Origin: Stieleria magnilauensis
GTDB taxonomy: Bacteria; Planctomycetota; Planctomycetia; Pirellulales; Pirellulaceae
Reading direction: 5' to 3'
NCBI GenBank assembly: GCA_007753675.1
Contig: CP036432.1
Coordinates: 2,702,394 to 2,766,393 of the forward strand
DNA: 64,000 bases
In this document: positions 34,724 to 49,800 of the stretch, in pieces
Numbering within the stretch: the stretch's first letter is position 1
Layout of the letters: every line of letters starts with the position of its first letter
Notes under the pieces: generated by a model
Database searches by the model: none
The model's input: the letters and a program-made list of their open reading frames with translations, nothing else
Told to the model about the DNA's origin: nothing
Program-made: the position numbers and the translations under genes

Positions 34724-36643
34724 ATGTTCCTTCTGAAATTTGTCGGCAAATGCGCCGTCGCCTTTGCCGTGACCTGCATGGTCGGCGTCCCCCATTCCGC
34801 GTTTGCGCAGTCCGATGCGAATCAGCTGAGCGAGGCCGAAAAACGTAGCGGCTGGAAATTGCTGTTCGATGGAAAGTCCGCCGACGCCTGGCGCAACTAC
34901 CAAAAAGACACGCTCGGCGAGGGCTGGAAAGTCGTCGATGAAACCCTGGTCCGCGCCGACCAAGGTGCCGGCGACATCATTACCAAAGAGAAGTACGACG
35001 CGTTTGAATTGTTGATCGATTACAAGATCAGCCACGAAGGCAACAGCGGGCTGATGTTTCATGTCACCGAAGACAACCCCAGACCGTGGCACAGCGGACC
35101 GGAAATCCAGATCCAAGACAACGTCGACGGACACGACCCACAGAAGGCGGGTTGGCTGTATCAGCTGTATAAGCCGACGCCGCCGCGTTGGGCCGCCGAC
35201 CAGACGCCCGTCGACGCCTCGCGACCGGCCGGCCAGTGGAATCAAATCTACTTGAGAATCGCCCCCCAAGGCTGTGAAGTCTGCCTCAACGGCGTGCGAT
35301 ACTACACCTTCAAAATCGGAAACAACGATTGGAATCGACGCGTCTCGGAAAGCAAGTTCGCCAAGTTCCCGGAGTTCGGCAAAGCCGGCGAGGGACACAT
35401 CTGTTTGCAAGACCATGGCGATCATGTCGCGTTTCGCAACATCAAGGTGCGTCGCATCAATCCCGACGGCAGCGTTCCACAGCCGATCGACGGGAAGCTC
35501 GAATTAAAGAGCGAACTCGCGTTCCCCAATCTGAAACTCGATCAATGGGAAGCGGTCGATGACGACGGCAAGATTCGCCCGCTGCGGATCCTGGAACTGA
35601 CCTACCCGCGTGACGACAGCAACCGCGTGTTCATCGCGTCGCAGTATGGTGAGATCTGGACGTTCAAGAATGATCCCGAAACCGTCAAGTCGCATCTGGT
35701 GCTCGACATGCGCAGCGAAGTCGCCGACTGGAAGAACAGTGGCGGCAACGAACAGGGACTGCTCGGTTTGGCCATGCACCCCGATTTCAAGAACAACCAA
35801 AAATTCTACGTTTATTACTCCGATGCCGATAACGATCGATCCGTCGTCAGCGAGTTCACGATGTCCAAGGACAATCCGAACAAGGCCGATGCCGCGACCG
35901 AACGGATCGTGATGGTGATCCCCCAGCCGTACAAGAATCACAACGGCGGCAGCATCGAGTTCGGTCCCGACGGTTTCCTGTACATCGGGCTCGGCGACGG
36001 TGGCGATCGGAACGACCCCAAAGCAGCCGGTCAGAACCTGTCCATGCTGCTCGGTTCCATCCTGCGAATCGACGTCGACAATCGTTCCGGCGACAAGGGC
36101 TACGGCATTCCCAGCGACAACCCGTTCGTCAACACACCCAACGCCCAGCCGGAGATCTACGCCTTCGGCATTCGCAATCCGTGGCGTCTGGCCTTCGACC
36201 GTCAAACAGGCGACCTGTGGATGGGCGACGTGGGACAAGAACTTTGGGAAGAAGTCAACGTCGTCACCAAAGGCGGCAACTATGGCTGGAGCAACCGGGA
36301 AGGCACCAACAGCTTTGGCAACCGTCCCCCGGTCGCCGGCGTCAGTGACCCGATCGACCCGGTCTGGCAATACGATCACCGTATCGGCCGTTCGATCACC
36401 GGCGGTCGTGTGTATCGCAACGCACGTCTTCCCGAACTGGCCGGCAAGTACCTCTACGCCGACTACGTCACCGGCGTGGTCTGGGCGTTGTCCTTTGACC
36501 CCGAAACCAAGCGTGCGACCGCCAACGAGCAAGTGATTCCCGAAGGCGTCCAGGTACTGGGCTTCGGCGAAGATCAAAACGGTGAGATCTATTTCTTCAC
36601 CGAAAGCCCCCGCGGCGAGTGCGTTTACCGCTTTGCCGAGTAG
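34724..36643 (+). CDS. DUF1080 (3-keto-disaccharide hydrolase-like) fused to PQQ-type sugar dehydrogenase propeller
   Basis: A 639-residue secreted fusion. The ATG at 34724 begins a clean signal peptide (FLLKFVGKCAVAFAVTCMVGVPHSAFAQ). Residues about 38-245 are a DUF1080 concanavalin-like domain (GWKLLFDGKSADAWRNY, SGLMFHVTEDNPRPWHSGPEIQI, GEGHICLQDHGDHVAFRNIKVRRI), a family containing 3-keto-disaccharide hydrolases. Residues about 260-639 are a glucose/sorbosone dehydrogenase-type six-blade propeller (NEQGLLGLAMHPDFKNN, HNGGSIEFGPDGFLYIGLGDGG, AFGIRNPWRLAFDRQTGDLW). The His of HNGGSI corresponds to the catalytic base region of soluble glucose dehydrogenase. The pairing suggests oxidation and cleavage of sugars outside the cytoplasm. 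It converges with the DUF1501 gene 35 bases away. Confidence 0.88.
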   Translation: MFLLKFVGKCAVAFAVTCMVGVPHSAFAQSDANQLSEAEKRSGWKLLFDGKSADAWRNYQKDTLGEGWKVVDETLVRADQGAGDIITKEKYDAFELLIDYKISHEGNSGLMFHVTEDNPRPWHSGPEIQIQDNVDGHDPQKAGWLYQLYKPTPPRWAADQTPVDASRPAGQWNQIYLRIAPQGCEVCLNGVRYYTFKIGNNDWNRRVSESKFAKFPEFGKAGEGHICLQDHGDHVAFRNIKVRRINPDGSVPQPIDGKLELKSELAFPNLKLDQWEAVDDDGKIRPLRILELTYPRDDSNRVFIASQYGEIWTFKNDPETVKSHLVLDMRSEVADWKNSGGNEQGLLGLAMHPDFKNNQKFYVYYSDADNDRSVVSEFTMSKDNPNKADAATERIVMVIPQPYKNHNGGSIEFGPDGFLYIGLGDGGDRNDPKAAGQNLSMLLGSILRIDVDNRSGDKGYGIPSDNPFVNTPNAQPEIYAFGIRNPWRLAFDRQTGDLWMGDVGQELWEEVNVVTKGGNYGWSNREGTNSFGNRPPVAGVSDPIDPVWQYDHRIGRSITGGRVYRNARLPELAGKYLYADYVTGVVWALSFDPETKRATANEQVIPEGVQVLGFGEDQNGEIYFFTESPRGECVYRFAE

Positions 36644-36678
36644 GCTCGCCGAGTCAGCTTGCTAACCGCCGAAGGGAA

Positions 36679-38193
36679 TCACGCGATCAAGTCGTGCATG
36701 ACGTGACCATCCACGTCCGTCAGCCGAAAATCGCGTCCCTGGTAACGGTAGGTCAGCTTGCGATGGTCGATGCCTAGCAGGTGCAAGATCGTCGCGTTGA
36801 GGTCATGGATGTGCATCGTCCCGGGAGTCCAATGCTCCTTTTCGGGACGCGGGATCATCGGGCTGCCGTCGGCGTTGACGATGTTGTAGCCGTAGTCATC
36901 GGTGCGGCCATATGTGATCCCCGCCTTGACTCCTCCGCCGGCCATCCAAACGGTGAAGCAACGGGGATGATGGTCACGCCCATAGTTCTCTCGCGTCAGG
37001 TTGCCCTGGCAGTACACGGTACGTCCGAATTCACCGCCCCAGATCACTAACGTATCGTCCAGCATGCCGCGTTGTCGCAGATCGTGCACCAGTGCGGCAC
37101 ACCCCTGGTCGATGTCCTTGCATTGGGATTCATGTTCGGTCGGCAACCGATTGTGGGCGTCCCAACCGCGATGAAAGATCTGGATATTGCGGACGCCCCG
37201 TTCGGCCAAACGACGTGCGTTGAGACAACACGCCGCGAACGTTCCCGGCGTCCGAGCCTCCTCGCCGTAGAGCTTGAAGGTCGACTCGGACTCACTGGAG
37301 AAATCTATCAGCTCGGGGACCGAGGTCTGCATTCGGTACGCCATCTCGTGTTGCTTGATGCGTGCCAAAATCTCGGGGTTGCCGAAATGTCGGTGCTGTT
37401 CTTGGTTGATCGCGGCCAACGCATCGAGCTGGTCACGTCGGTCGTTCGACGTCACCCCGGGTGGATTGCTCAGATACAACACCGGATCGCCGCCGCTGCG
37501 CAGCAACATGCCTTGATGATCGGCCGGTAAGAAACCCGGTCCCCACAGGCGATTGAACAAACTTTGTTCGGCGTGTTTTGAATGCGCGTGCATCACCACG
37601 TAATGCGGCAGATCTTCATTCATGCTGCCCAGGCCGTAACTCAACCAGGCACCCAAACTGGGACGTCCCGCGATCTGGCTGCCCGTTTGAATGTACGTGA
37701 CCGCCGGATCATGATTGATCGCCTCGGTAAACGTGCTGTGCACGACACACAATTCGCGTGCGACCTTGGCCGTGTGCGGCAACAGTTCGCTGATCCAGAC
37801 CCCGTCCTGGTTGTTGTCGTGCTTGGTGAATTTGTACTTGCTGGGGCAGAGCGGCAATCCACTTTTTTGATTGGCGGTCATCCCCGTGATGCGTTGGCCG
37901 TCACGGACTTCGGCGGGCAATTGTTCGCCAAACATGTCGGCCAGTTTGGGTTTGTAATCCCAAAGGTCATGTTGGCTCGGTCCGCCGCTCATGAACAGAT
38001 AGATCACCCGTTTCGCTTTGGGCAGATGATGAAGCCCGCCGCCGAGCGTCGACGTGCTGGTACCCGCAGCCGACAACTCGTCACCGAGCAGCCCCGCCAT
38101 CGAAGCGGTTCCCAATCCGAGTGCCGTGCGGCCGAAAAGCTGCCGCCGCGTCGTCGCCAGTTGCTGCCGGTGCAGCGTTTCAAGAAAGTTCAT
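36679..38193 (-). CDS. DUF1501 family exported protein, pair 1
   Basis: A 504-residue protein of the planctomycete DUF1501 family, which has an alkaline phosphatase/sulfatase-like fold. N-terminal twin-arginine-like signal (TTRRQLFGRTALGLGTASMAGLL). Family blocks: RVIYLFMSGGPSQHDLWDYKP, GGRPSLGAW-type text read here as AGRPSLGAWLSYGLGS, LVIWGGEFGRTVYCQG, GRDHHPRCFTVWMAGGGVKAG and LNATILHLLGIDHRKLTYRYQGRDFRLTDV. It starts 13 bases after the PSD1 gene stop, so the two form an operon. Enzymatic role is unproven; export with a cytochrome-like partner suggests extracytoplasmic polymer breakdown. Confidence 0.92.
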   Translation of the reverse strand: MNFLETLHRQQLATTRRQLFGRTALGLGTASMAGLLGDELSAAGTSTSTLGGGLHHLPKAKRVIYLFMSGGPSQHDLWDYKPKLADMFGEQLPAEVRDGQRITGMTANQKSGLPLCPSKYKFTKHDNNQDGVWISELLPHTAKVARELCVVHSTFTEAINHDPAVTYIQTGSQIAGRPSLGAWLSYGLGSMNEDLPHYVVMHAHSKHAEQSLFNRLWGPGFLPADHQGMLLRSGGDPVLYLSNPPGVTSNDRRDQLDALAAINQEQHRHFGNPEILARIKQHEMAYRMQTSVPELIDFSSESESTFKLYGEEARTPGTFAACCLNARRLAERGVRNIQIFHRGWDAHNRLPTEHESQCKDIDQGCAALVHDLRQRGMLDDTLVIWGGEFGRTVYCQGNLTRENYGRDHHPRCFTVWMAGGGVKAGITYGRTDDYGYNIVNADGSPMIPRPEKEHWTPGTMHIHDLNATILHLLGIDHRKLTYRYQGRDFRLTDVDGHVMHDLIA

Positions 38194-38206
38194 CGGTCAA
38201 TCTCGT

Positions 38207-40654
38207 TTAGTACAAAATGATCGCCAGGTCGCTGGCCAACAGGGTCAACGCGACTTGGGTCCAAGCGGCGTGTTCGGCGGGGTCCAACGATTCGTCTCTG
38301 GCGATATCGCCGATGGAGAGCAAGGCTTGGGCGTCATCCACGTTGCCGCGATACCGCAGAAGCATTTTCTGCAACAATTCTTCGAACGCTTCCGCTTCGG
38401 TCTGCGACGGCCCGCGACTGGCGAGCAGACGGAACAGCAGATCCATCCGCGACGACGCGTCGCTCCGCTGCAGCATCAATCGCTGGCCCAACATACGAGC
38501 CATTTCGATCCGCTGGGTCTCATTGAGCAGCGCCAACGACTGCAATGCCGTGCTGGTTCGTGAGCGACGGACGCAACTCGTTTCTCGATCCGGGGCATCA
38601 AATAAGGTCATCATCGGATGCGGGCTGGTGCGTTTCCAATACACGTACAAGCTGCGGCGATAAAGTCGTTGCCCGTGATCGCGTTCGTATTTCTTGGTGT
38701 TGCTGGCCGGATGGGCCAACGCCTGCCACATCCCGGCCGGCTGGTACGGCTTGACGCCTTCGCCACCCATCAGCGGGTCGAGTAAGTTGCCGGACCAAAG
38801 ACCGATGTCGCGGATCACTTCGGCATCCAATCGGTAGCTCGGCCCGCGTGACCAGAGTCGGTTTTCCGGATCATCAACGTCCTCCCGCCAAGCCGAACTT
38901 TGACGAAAGGTTCGGCTGGTCACCATCATCCGCAACATGTGCTTGAGATCCCAACCACTCTCCTGCAGTTCCACGGCAAGCCAGTCCAGCAGATCGGGAT
39001 GCGTCGGGTAGGCGCCCTGCAAACCAAAGTCTTCGGGGGTTCGCACCAATCCGTGTCCAAAGGTGTGTTGCCAAACACGATTGATCAACACCCGCGAGAC
39101 GGTCGGATGATTCGGCGAAGTCAACCAGTGCGCCAGCCCCAACCGATTGCGTGGGGCGCCCTCTGGAAAGTCCCCCATGGCCGTCAGGACGCCGGGCTCA
39201 ACCGGATCGCCGATGGGGCGGTTGTACTCGCCACGGCTGAGGACGTGGGTCGGACGAGGTGTCGGCAAGTCTTTGGCGACGAGCGTGGTTGTAAAACCTT
39301 GCTCCAATGATTCGAGTTCCAAACGCAGCAACATCGCCTCGGTGTGCACACTCAACGACGAAAACGGGCTGTCGGGGTCGGCCAACGATTCCAGTTTTTC
39401 TCGATCGGTCGCATCGGTCCATGCGTTCCGGTCCGCCGCCGCATGGGCGAGTTCGTCCGTCGCGGCGTGAATCAATTGCTCCAGCCGGTCATTGAGCAGT
39501 CGCCATCGCGCCCATTGACTTTGGTCGCTCGGCGCTTTGGTTGTCGGCCCGTAGTCATATTTATTTCGATCCAGCGCCGGCTCGGACGTGCTATTAAAAA
39601 ACGCCATCAAACGGTAATACTCCGTCTGCGGCACCGGGTCATACTTGTGCGTGTGGCAACGGGCACAGGTGAGCGTCATGCCCAACAACACCGCCCCCAG
39701 ATTCTCGGTTCGGTCAAAGTTGTTCTTCGCTTGGTACTCCGCTTCGATCGCACCGCCCTCGCCGCTGGTCGGATTCATTCGGACATAACCGGTCGCGACC
39801 AGTTGTTCCATGCCGGGATCGGGCAGCAAATCGCCCGCCAATTGCCACGTGATGAAATCGTCCAGCGGCAAATTGGCATTGAGCGACGAGACGACCCAGT
39901 CGCGATAGGGATAGACGCCGCGACGGTTGTCCAAATGCAAACCGTGGGTGTCGCCGTAGCGCACCGCGTCGAGCCAATGCCGCGCCTGGTGTTCTCCGAA
40001 GCCGGATTTGTTCAGCAATCGATCGACATAACGCTCATACGCGTCCGCTCGGCGATCCCTCAAGAATTCCGCCAGCTCCTCCGGTTCGGGCGGCAACCCG
40101 CAGAGCGTCAATGAGGCCCGCCGGGCGAGTGTTTCCGCCGCGGCTTCGGGGGCAAAGTCGATCGAGCGGCCGCGTTGTTTCGCCGCCACAAACCAATCGA
40201 TGGGATTGATCTCCGCTTGGGGATCGCCGTCATCGGGCAACGCAGGCAGACGTTTTTTGGGCGGGATGAAGGCCCAGTGCTGGGAATACTCACCGCCTTG
40301 CGCGACCCACTGGGCGAGCAATCGTTTTTCGGCATCGGTCAGCTGCTTTTCCGCCTCCGCCGGCGGCATCGGATCGTCTTCGGACAGGATCCGCAGCACC
40401 AGTTCGCTCGACGCCGGATCATTCGGATCGATCGCCCGGTACCCGCCGAGATCGCTGGTTGCGGCCTCGTACGAATCCAAACGCAACGCAACGTCTTCGT
40501 CGGTATCGGGTCCGTGACAGACGAAACACTTGTCCGATAGAACCGGCAAGATCTCGCGGGAAAAATCAATCGCGGCCGGAGCCGGGTCGGCGGCAGGGGC
40601 GTCGACCAGGATCAATAACGTCACTGCAACGATAACAATGCTTGAAGTTTTCAT
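38207..40654 (-). CDS. PSD1/DUF1549-DUF1553 protein with cytochrome-type heme motif, pair 1
   Basis: An 815-residue secreted protein. After a signal peptide (VIVAVTLLILVDAPAADPAPA) comes a Planctomycete-type cytochrome c domain with CFVCHG, then DUF1549 (about 150-370; HWLDAVRYGDTHGLHLDNRRGVYPYRDWV), a second CARCHTHKYDP motif, and DUF1553 (about 500-800; NRLGLAHWLTSPNHPTVSRVLINRVWQHTFGHGLVRTPEDFGLQG). It is shorter than its relative at 54868 because it lacks the carbohydrate-binding-like middle part. First gene of a two-gene operon with DUF1501. The heme motif suggests electron transfer to or from a secreted oxidase or dehydrogenase, which is inference. Confidence 0.92.
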   Translation of the reverse strand: MKTSSIVIVAVTLLILVDAPAADPAPAAIDFSREILPVLSDKCFVCHGPDTDEDVALRLDSYEAATSDLGGYRAIDPNDPASSELVLRILSEDDPMPPAEAEKQLTDAEKRLLAQWVAQGGEYSQHWAFIPPKKRLPALPDDGDPQAEINPIDWFVAAKQRGRSIDFAPEAAAETLARRASLTLCGLPPEPEELAEFLRDRRADAYERYVDRLLNKSGFGEHQARHWLDAVRYGDTHGLHLDNRRGVYPYRDWVVSSLNANLPLDDFITWQLAGDLLPDPGMEQLVATGYVRMNPTSGEGGAIEAEYQAKNNFDRTENLGAVLLGMTLTCARCHTHKYDPVPQTEYYRLMAFFNSTSEPALDRNKYDYGPTTKAPSDQSQWARWRLLNDRLEQLIHAATDELAHAAADRNAWTDATDREKLESLADPDSPFSSLSVHTEAMLLRLELESLEQGFTTTLVAKDLPTPRPTHVLSRGEYNRPIGDPVEPGVLTAMGDFPEGAPRNRLGLAHWLTSPNHPTVSRVLINRVWQHTFGHGLVRTPEDFGLQGAYPTHPDLLDWLAVELQESGWDLKHMLRMMVTSRTFRQSSAWREDVDDPENRLWSRGPSYRLDAEVIRDIGLWSGNLLDPLMGGEGVKPYQPAGMWQALAHPASNTKKYERDHGQRLYRRSLYVYWKRTSPHPMMTLFDAPDRETSCVRRSRTSTALQSLALLNETQRIEMARMLGQRLMLQRSDASSRMDLLFRLLASRGPSQTEAEAFEELLQKMLLRYRGNVDDAQALLSIGDIARDESLDPAEHAAWTQVALTLLASDLAIILY

Positions 40655-41011
40655 CCCTAAATTGTAGACACAAACCGATGGTGGATGCAGCGTTTCCGGT
40701 GGTGCGACAAGGCACTACCGGCTACTGGCGTTACCCCCAACACCGCCTAGCGGGAGTAGGTCAGGCTGTGCCTTACGGCCGACGGGCATGCTCAGCATGC
40801 CCTACGATGACTTCCAATTGCAAATTTGCATTTTTCAATTTTCAATTTGCAATCTTCCGTCCGTCCAGGTTCCTCACGCCCCATCCTGTCTCGGCTGAAG
40901 CGAGGCCGAGCGGTGACGAAATCAAAGAGGAAGCGAAGTCGCGTATACCGAACAGAGTGTCAACACCAACGTTATAGCCGCCCAGCGCAAGCCCTCCGGT
41001 CTATCATGGGC
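40655..41011. other. Intergenic region with palindromes
   Basis: 357 bases between two minus-strand genes. It has CCGGTGGTG...CACTACCGG (40696-40721), related to the palindrome at 20120, then GGGCATG-CTCAG-CATGCCC (40784-40802), an AT-rich CAATTTTCAATTTGCAA stretch near 40836, and one isolated arm (GCGCAAGCCCTCCGGT, about 40986) of the 133-bp element family. No gene seen. Confidence 0.65.
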
Positions 41012-42049
41012 CTATTCCAAGTGCTCGCCGCTTTCCTCGGCGTGCTCGGCTTCTTCCAAACTCTCTTTCACCTCGGCGCCCGCGGTCCAGTAGAACACCG
41101 TGCCGATGATCGCGATGATCACTTTGACCATTTCAAAGACCAGCGCGATCAACGTCCCCGATGCGTCGGTCGGCTCGGAGGGAATTAATTTGTAGAGCCA
41201 CTCGATCGCGGCCTCGAACACCCCGATCCCGGCGGGCGTCAGGGGCAGCGCCGAGGCCAACATCCCGATCGGCACGATGATGAAGTGATCGCCCAGCGAG
41301 GGAACCGACGGATAGAGCCCGCGTGCGATCAAGTACATGCTGAGTGTCAGCATGCCGTGCACGCCAATACTCATCAGAATCGAAATCCCAAACGCGACCG
41401 GGTGATCATGAAACATTCGCAGCGGTGGACCGATTCGGTGAATCACCACGCCGACCAACGGCAGCGTCTCACCCCAGCGGACCAAGCGATCGACGATTCG
41501 CCCGCCAAACACCAATCCCGCCAACACGGCCGTGCCGACACCGACCAGGATCGCCGTCCCCAGTTTCAGTTGATGCATCTCCTCACCGCCGAGTGCGGAC
41601 ACATCACCAGCGGGCTGAAAAAAGAACGCGATCGAAGCCAGCAAGAGCAGCCCATACAGCCCGACTCCACGATCGACCAACACCGACGCGACGGCTTGAA
41701 CGCGACGGCCAGGCCGACGCTTGGCCAAGAAAATCGCTTTGAACAGGTCGCCGCCGACGCTACCGGCGGAAACAAAATTCAGCAGAAAACAGATCGCGCC
41801 CAAACGGAACGCTTCCAAAATCGTCAGCTCGATCCCCTGGCAGCGTACGAGCAAACACCAGCGGACGAACGAAAGACTGATCGCGGCAACGGCCACCAGC
41901 AACGCGCCCACCAGCAGCGGATAGTTCTTGTCGTGCTGCGAGAGCGTTTCCCACTGCTGCGGTTCGACTCGGTACAGCAGGAAAACGATGATCCCCAGCG
42001 GGATCGCAATTTTGAAGAACGTTGCAAAGAGTTGACGCTTGGATTTCAT
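41012..42049 (-). CDS. UPF0104 / lysylphosphatidylglycerol synthase-like flippase domain membrane protein
   Basis: A 345-residue polytopic membrane protein with about eight helices. Blocks typical of the UPF0104 family are visible: LVGALLVAVAAISLSFVRWCLLVRCQGI, FLLNFVSAGSVGGDLFKAIFLAKRRPGRRVQAVASVLVDRGVG and ALPLTPAGIGVFEAAI. This is the transmembrane part of MprF-type proteins without the synthase domain, as in stand-alone members thought to move lipids or lipid-linked sugars. The C-terminus is acidic (EEAEHAEESGEHLE). It stands alone between the PSD1 operon and rpoC on the same strand. Confidence 0.85.
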   Translation of the reverse strand: MKSKRQLFATFFKIAIPLGIIVFLLYRVEPQQWETLSQHDKNYPLLVGALLVAVAAISLSFVRWCLLVRCQGIELTILEAFRLGAICFLLNFVSAGSVGGDLFKAIFLAKRRPGRRVQAVASVLVDRGVGLYGLLLLASIAFFFQPAGDVSALGGEEMHQLKLGTAILVGVGTAVLAGLVFGGRIVDRLVRWGETLPLVGVVIHRIGPPLRMFHDHPVAFGISILMSIGVHGMLTLSMYLIARGLYPSVPSLGDHFIIVPIGMLASALPLTPAGIGVFEAAIEWLYKLIPSEPTDASGTLIALVFEMVKVIIAIIGTVFYWTAGAEVKESLEEAEHAEESGEHLE

Positions 42050-42130
42050 GGGCGGCAGAATAGTCGGCCGCCTGAAAAAGGGTCAATGCTGGGACGGATC
42101 AGACGGAAAATAGCTGGGGAAGAGTTCCAG

Positions 42131-42188
42131 CCTGTCGGTTCCGATTCCAGACAGGCCGAAAGCCTCTCCCACATCGGAACACGACAGG
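42131..42188. terminator. Hairpin downstream of rpoC
   Basis: CCTGTCGGTTCCGAT (42131-42145) pairs with ATCGGAACACGACAGG (42173-42188) with one bulge. The loop contains a small AGGC-CGAAA-GCCT hairpin. It lies 28 bases past the rpoC stop on the minus strand and is a candidate transcription end, although there is no T run. Confidence 0.45.
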
Positions 42189-42215
42189 TTTGATTGATCC
42201 CGTTCGGGGCGGTCT

Positions 42216-46622
<4,407 letters not shown>

Positions 46623-46835
46623 GATATGAAAGCCTTTAGCAGTTAGCGGTTAGCAGTTAGCTATTGATTTGTATTGAAGGTGGCCGCAACCGGAGGGTGC
46701 GGTTGCGGCGATTGAGTAGGCGGGCGGCGGCAGGATGGGCCGCCGAGCCGTCGCCGCAGACCGGTCGCAATCGACCCGTCCGCCGTGACGGCCGAGCTGA
46801 CTGCGCGGTGGACGCAGCCAGCTGTTCGCAGAGCT

Positions 46836-49800
46836 CTAAATCGGTCTCTTTTCAAGTTGCATGTTCAGCGCCAATCCACGGATCTCGTTGGTCAAGACGT
46901 CGAAGCTGGCCGGCGTACCGGCTTCCAGCGTGTTCTCGCCCTTGACCATCGATTCGTAAATCTTGGTGCGGCCTTCCACATCGTCGCTCTTGACGGTCAA
47001 CAGTTCCTGCAGGATGTACGCGGCACCGTAAGCTTCCAAAGCCCAGACTTCCATCTCGCCGAAGCGTTGGCCGCCGAAGCGCGCCTTTCCGCCGAGCGGT
47101 TGTTGCGTGATCAACGAATAAGGACCGGTGCTTCGTGCGTGAACCTTGTCGTCGACCAGGTGGTGCAGTTTCAGCATGTAGATGTAGCCGACCGTCGTCT
47201 CCTGCTCCATCGCTTCGCCGGTGCGTCCATCGATCAAGCGGACTTTCCCGTGACGCGGCAATCCCGCTTCATCCAGGGCCTCGTTGATGTCTTCTTCGCT
47301 GGCACCGTTGAAGACCGGCGTGATGGACTGGAAGCCCAACTTCGCCCCGGCCCATCCCAAGTGCGTTTCGAGAATCTGGCCGACGTTCATCCGACTGGGA
47401 ACGCCCAGCGGGTTGAGCAGGATCTGCAGCGGCGTTCCGTCCGGCAAGAACGGCATGTCGGCGACCGGCAAGATCTTGGCGATCACACCCTTGTTTCCGT
47501 GCCGACCGGCCATCTTGTCACCGACGCTGATCACACGCTTGGTGGCGATGTAGACCTTGGCCATCTGCAGCACGCCACTGCGGAGTTCGTCGCCGCGCTT
47601 CATGCTGTTGAGCTTTCGGTCGCGAAGATCGATCGCCACTTCGACGTTGGACCATTGGGTGTCATAAACCTTCTGAACCGCTTCCTGTTTGTCGTCGCCC
47701 TTGACCTGATCCATGATGTGATCGAGTCGGAACGCGATCGCGCGTTCGGCGACGAACTTTGGATCCTGACCGTCGGCCAGTGGCGTCCCGGTGGAATCCT
47801 TCAGCTTCACGCCGGCGGCTTCTTCCAGGTCGCGGACCAGCGATTCAAAGGTGCTGGCGATTTCCGCGTTACCGGCCGCCTCGACTTCCTTCAATTCACG
47901 CTCGAACTCCTTCCGCTCGTCTTCAGACAGACTCATGCGTCGGGAGAACTTGTGGGTGTCGATGACGATACCTTCGATCCCCGAAGGGACTTCCAACGAG
48001 TCGTTCTTGACGTCTTCACCGGCGCGACCAAAGATCGCGTGCAGCAACTTCTCTTCCGGCGTCAGTTCGGTCTTGCTTTTCGGGCTGACCTTGCCGACCA
48101 GGATGTCGCCCGGTTTGACGTACGTTCCGACTTGGACGATCCCGTTTTCGTCAAGGTTGCGAAGCGCTTTTTCGCTGACGTTGGGGATGTCCCGCGTGAA
48201 CTCTTCGCGGCCGAGTTTGGTTTCGCGAATTTCGACGTCGAAGTCTTCGATGTGAATCGACGTGTAGGTGTCGTTCCGCACCAGTTCTTCGCTGATGATG
48301 ATCGCGTCTTCGTAGTTGAACCCGTCGAAAGACATGAAGCCGACCAGGACGTTTCGCCCCAGCGCCAGTTCTCCGTCACGGGTCGCGGCACCGTCGGCAA
48401 TGATCTGACCTTGGGTGACGTCATCGCCCAGCCGCACCAACGGCTTTTGGTTTTGACAGGTGCGTTCGTTGAGCCCCTGGTACTTCTTCAGCTCGTAGTG
48501 ATCGCTGCCGATTTCGATCCGGCTGGAATCGACATAGGTGACTTTGCCGGCGCGGCGGGCACGCACCACCATCGCACTGTTGCGTGCGACTTGGCGTTCC
48601 ATCCCGGTGCCGACGATCGGTGGCTCGGCGACCAGCAACGGAACGGCTTGTCGCTGCATGTTCGAACCCATCAACGCGCGGTTGGCATCGTCGTGCTCGA
48701 GGAACGGAATCAGACCGGCCGAAACGCCCACCATTTGGCTCGGCGCGACGTCCATGTAGTTGACCTGATTGGGCTGGACGATCTTGAAGTCACTCCGGAC
48801 CCGGGCGATCAAGTTCGGTCCGGGGACCAACGCTTTATCCTTGACCTCGGTGTCGGCCGGAGCCACATAGGCTTCGTTTTCTTCGTCGGCACGCAACCAC
48901 ACCACTTCGTCGGTCACCACGCCTTCTTTGACGCAGCGATACGGGGTGATCAAGAATCCGTAGTCATCGACGCCGGCGTAGATCGCCAACGAGCTGATCA
49001 GACCGATGTTGGTGCCTTCAGGGGTCTCAATCGGGCAGATCCGTCCGTAGTGCGAAATGTGCACGTCGCGGACTTCGAAACCGGCTCGTTTACGGTTCAA
49101 ACCGCCCGGGCCGAGTGCCGACAGACGTCGTTCGTGCGTCAACTGGCTGAGCGGGTTGGTCTGGTCAACGACCTGAGACAGCTCGCCGCGGCCGAAGAAA
49201 TAGTCGATCGCCGCGGAGACGCTCTTGGGGTTGATCAGGGATCGCGGCGTCATGTCTTGGGCATCTTTGACGCTCATCCGTTCCTGCACCGTGCGGCGCA
49301 GTTTCAAGAATCCTTTGCGGAGTTCTTCGCAGGCGAGTTCGTCGATCGTTCGCAGTCGGCGGTTGCCCAGGTGATCGATGTCGTCGATTTCCGCATCGCT
49401 GTCCGGGTCGAACAGTTCGATCAGGTAGCGAATCGATTCGATGATGTCGTCCGGTCGCAGCGTCATCACCGACTCGCTGACGCCCAAACCGAGCTTTCGA
49501 TTCAAGCGGAACCGGCCGACTTTGCCGAGACGGTAGCGGTTGTCGTCGTAGAATTTCTCTTCGAACAGGACACGCGCCTTTTCCAGTTGAGGCGGGTTGC
49601 CGGGACGAAGCCGTTGGTAGATTCGCAGCAACGCTTCTTCGTGGCTGGCGGTGTTGTCTTCCATCAGCGTGTTGAAGATCACCGGGACCTTGGGGGCGTC
49701 CATGCACTGGATGCTGGTCACACCGGCGACGCAAATCGCTTCGGCGATCTCTTTGGTGATCCGGTGGGCGGCTTCGATGATGATTTCACCGGCCCGCTCG

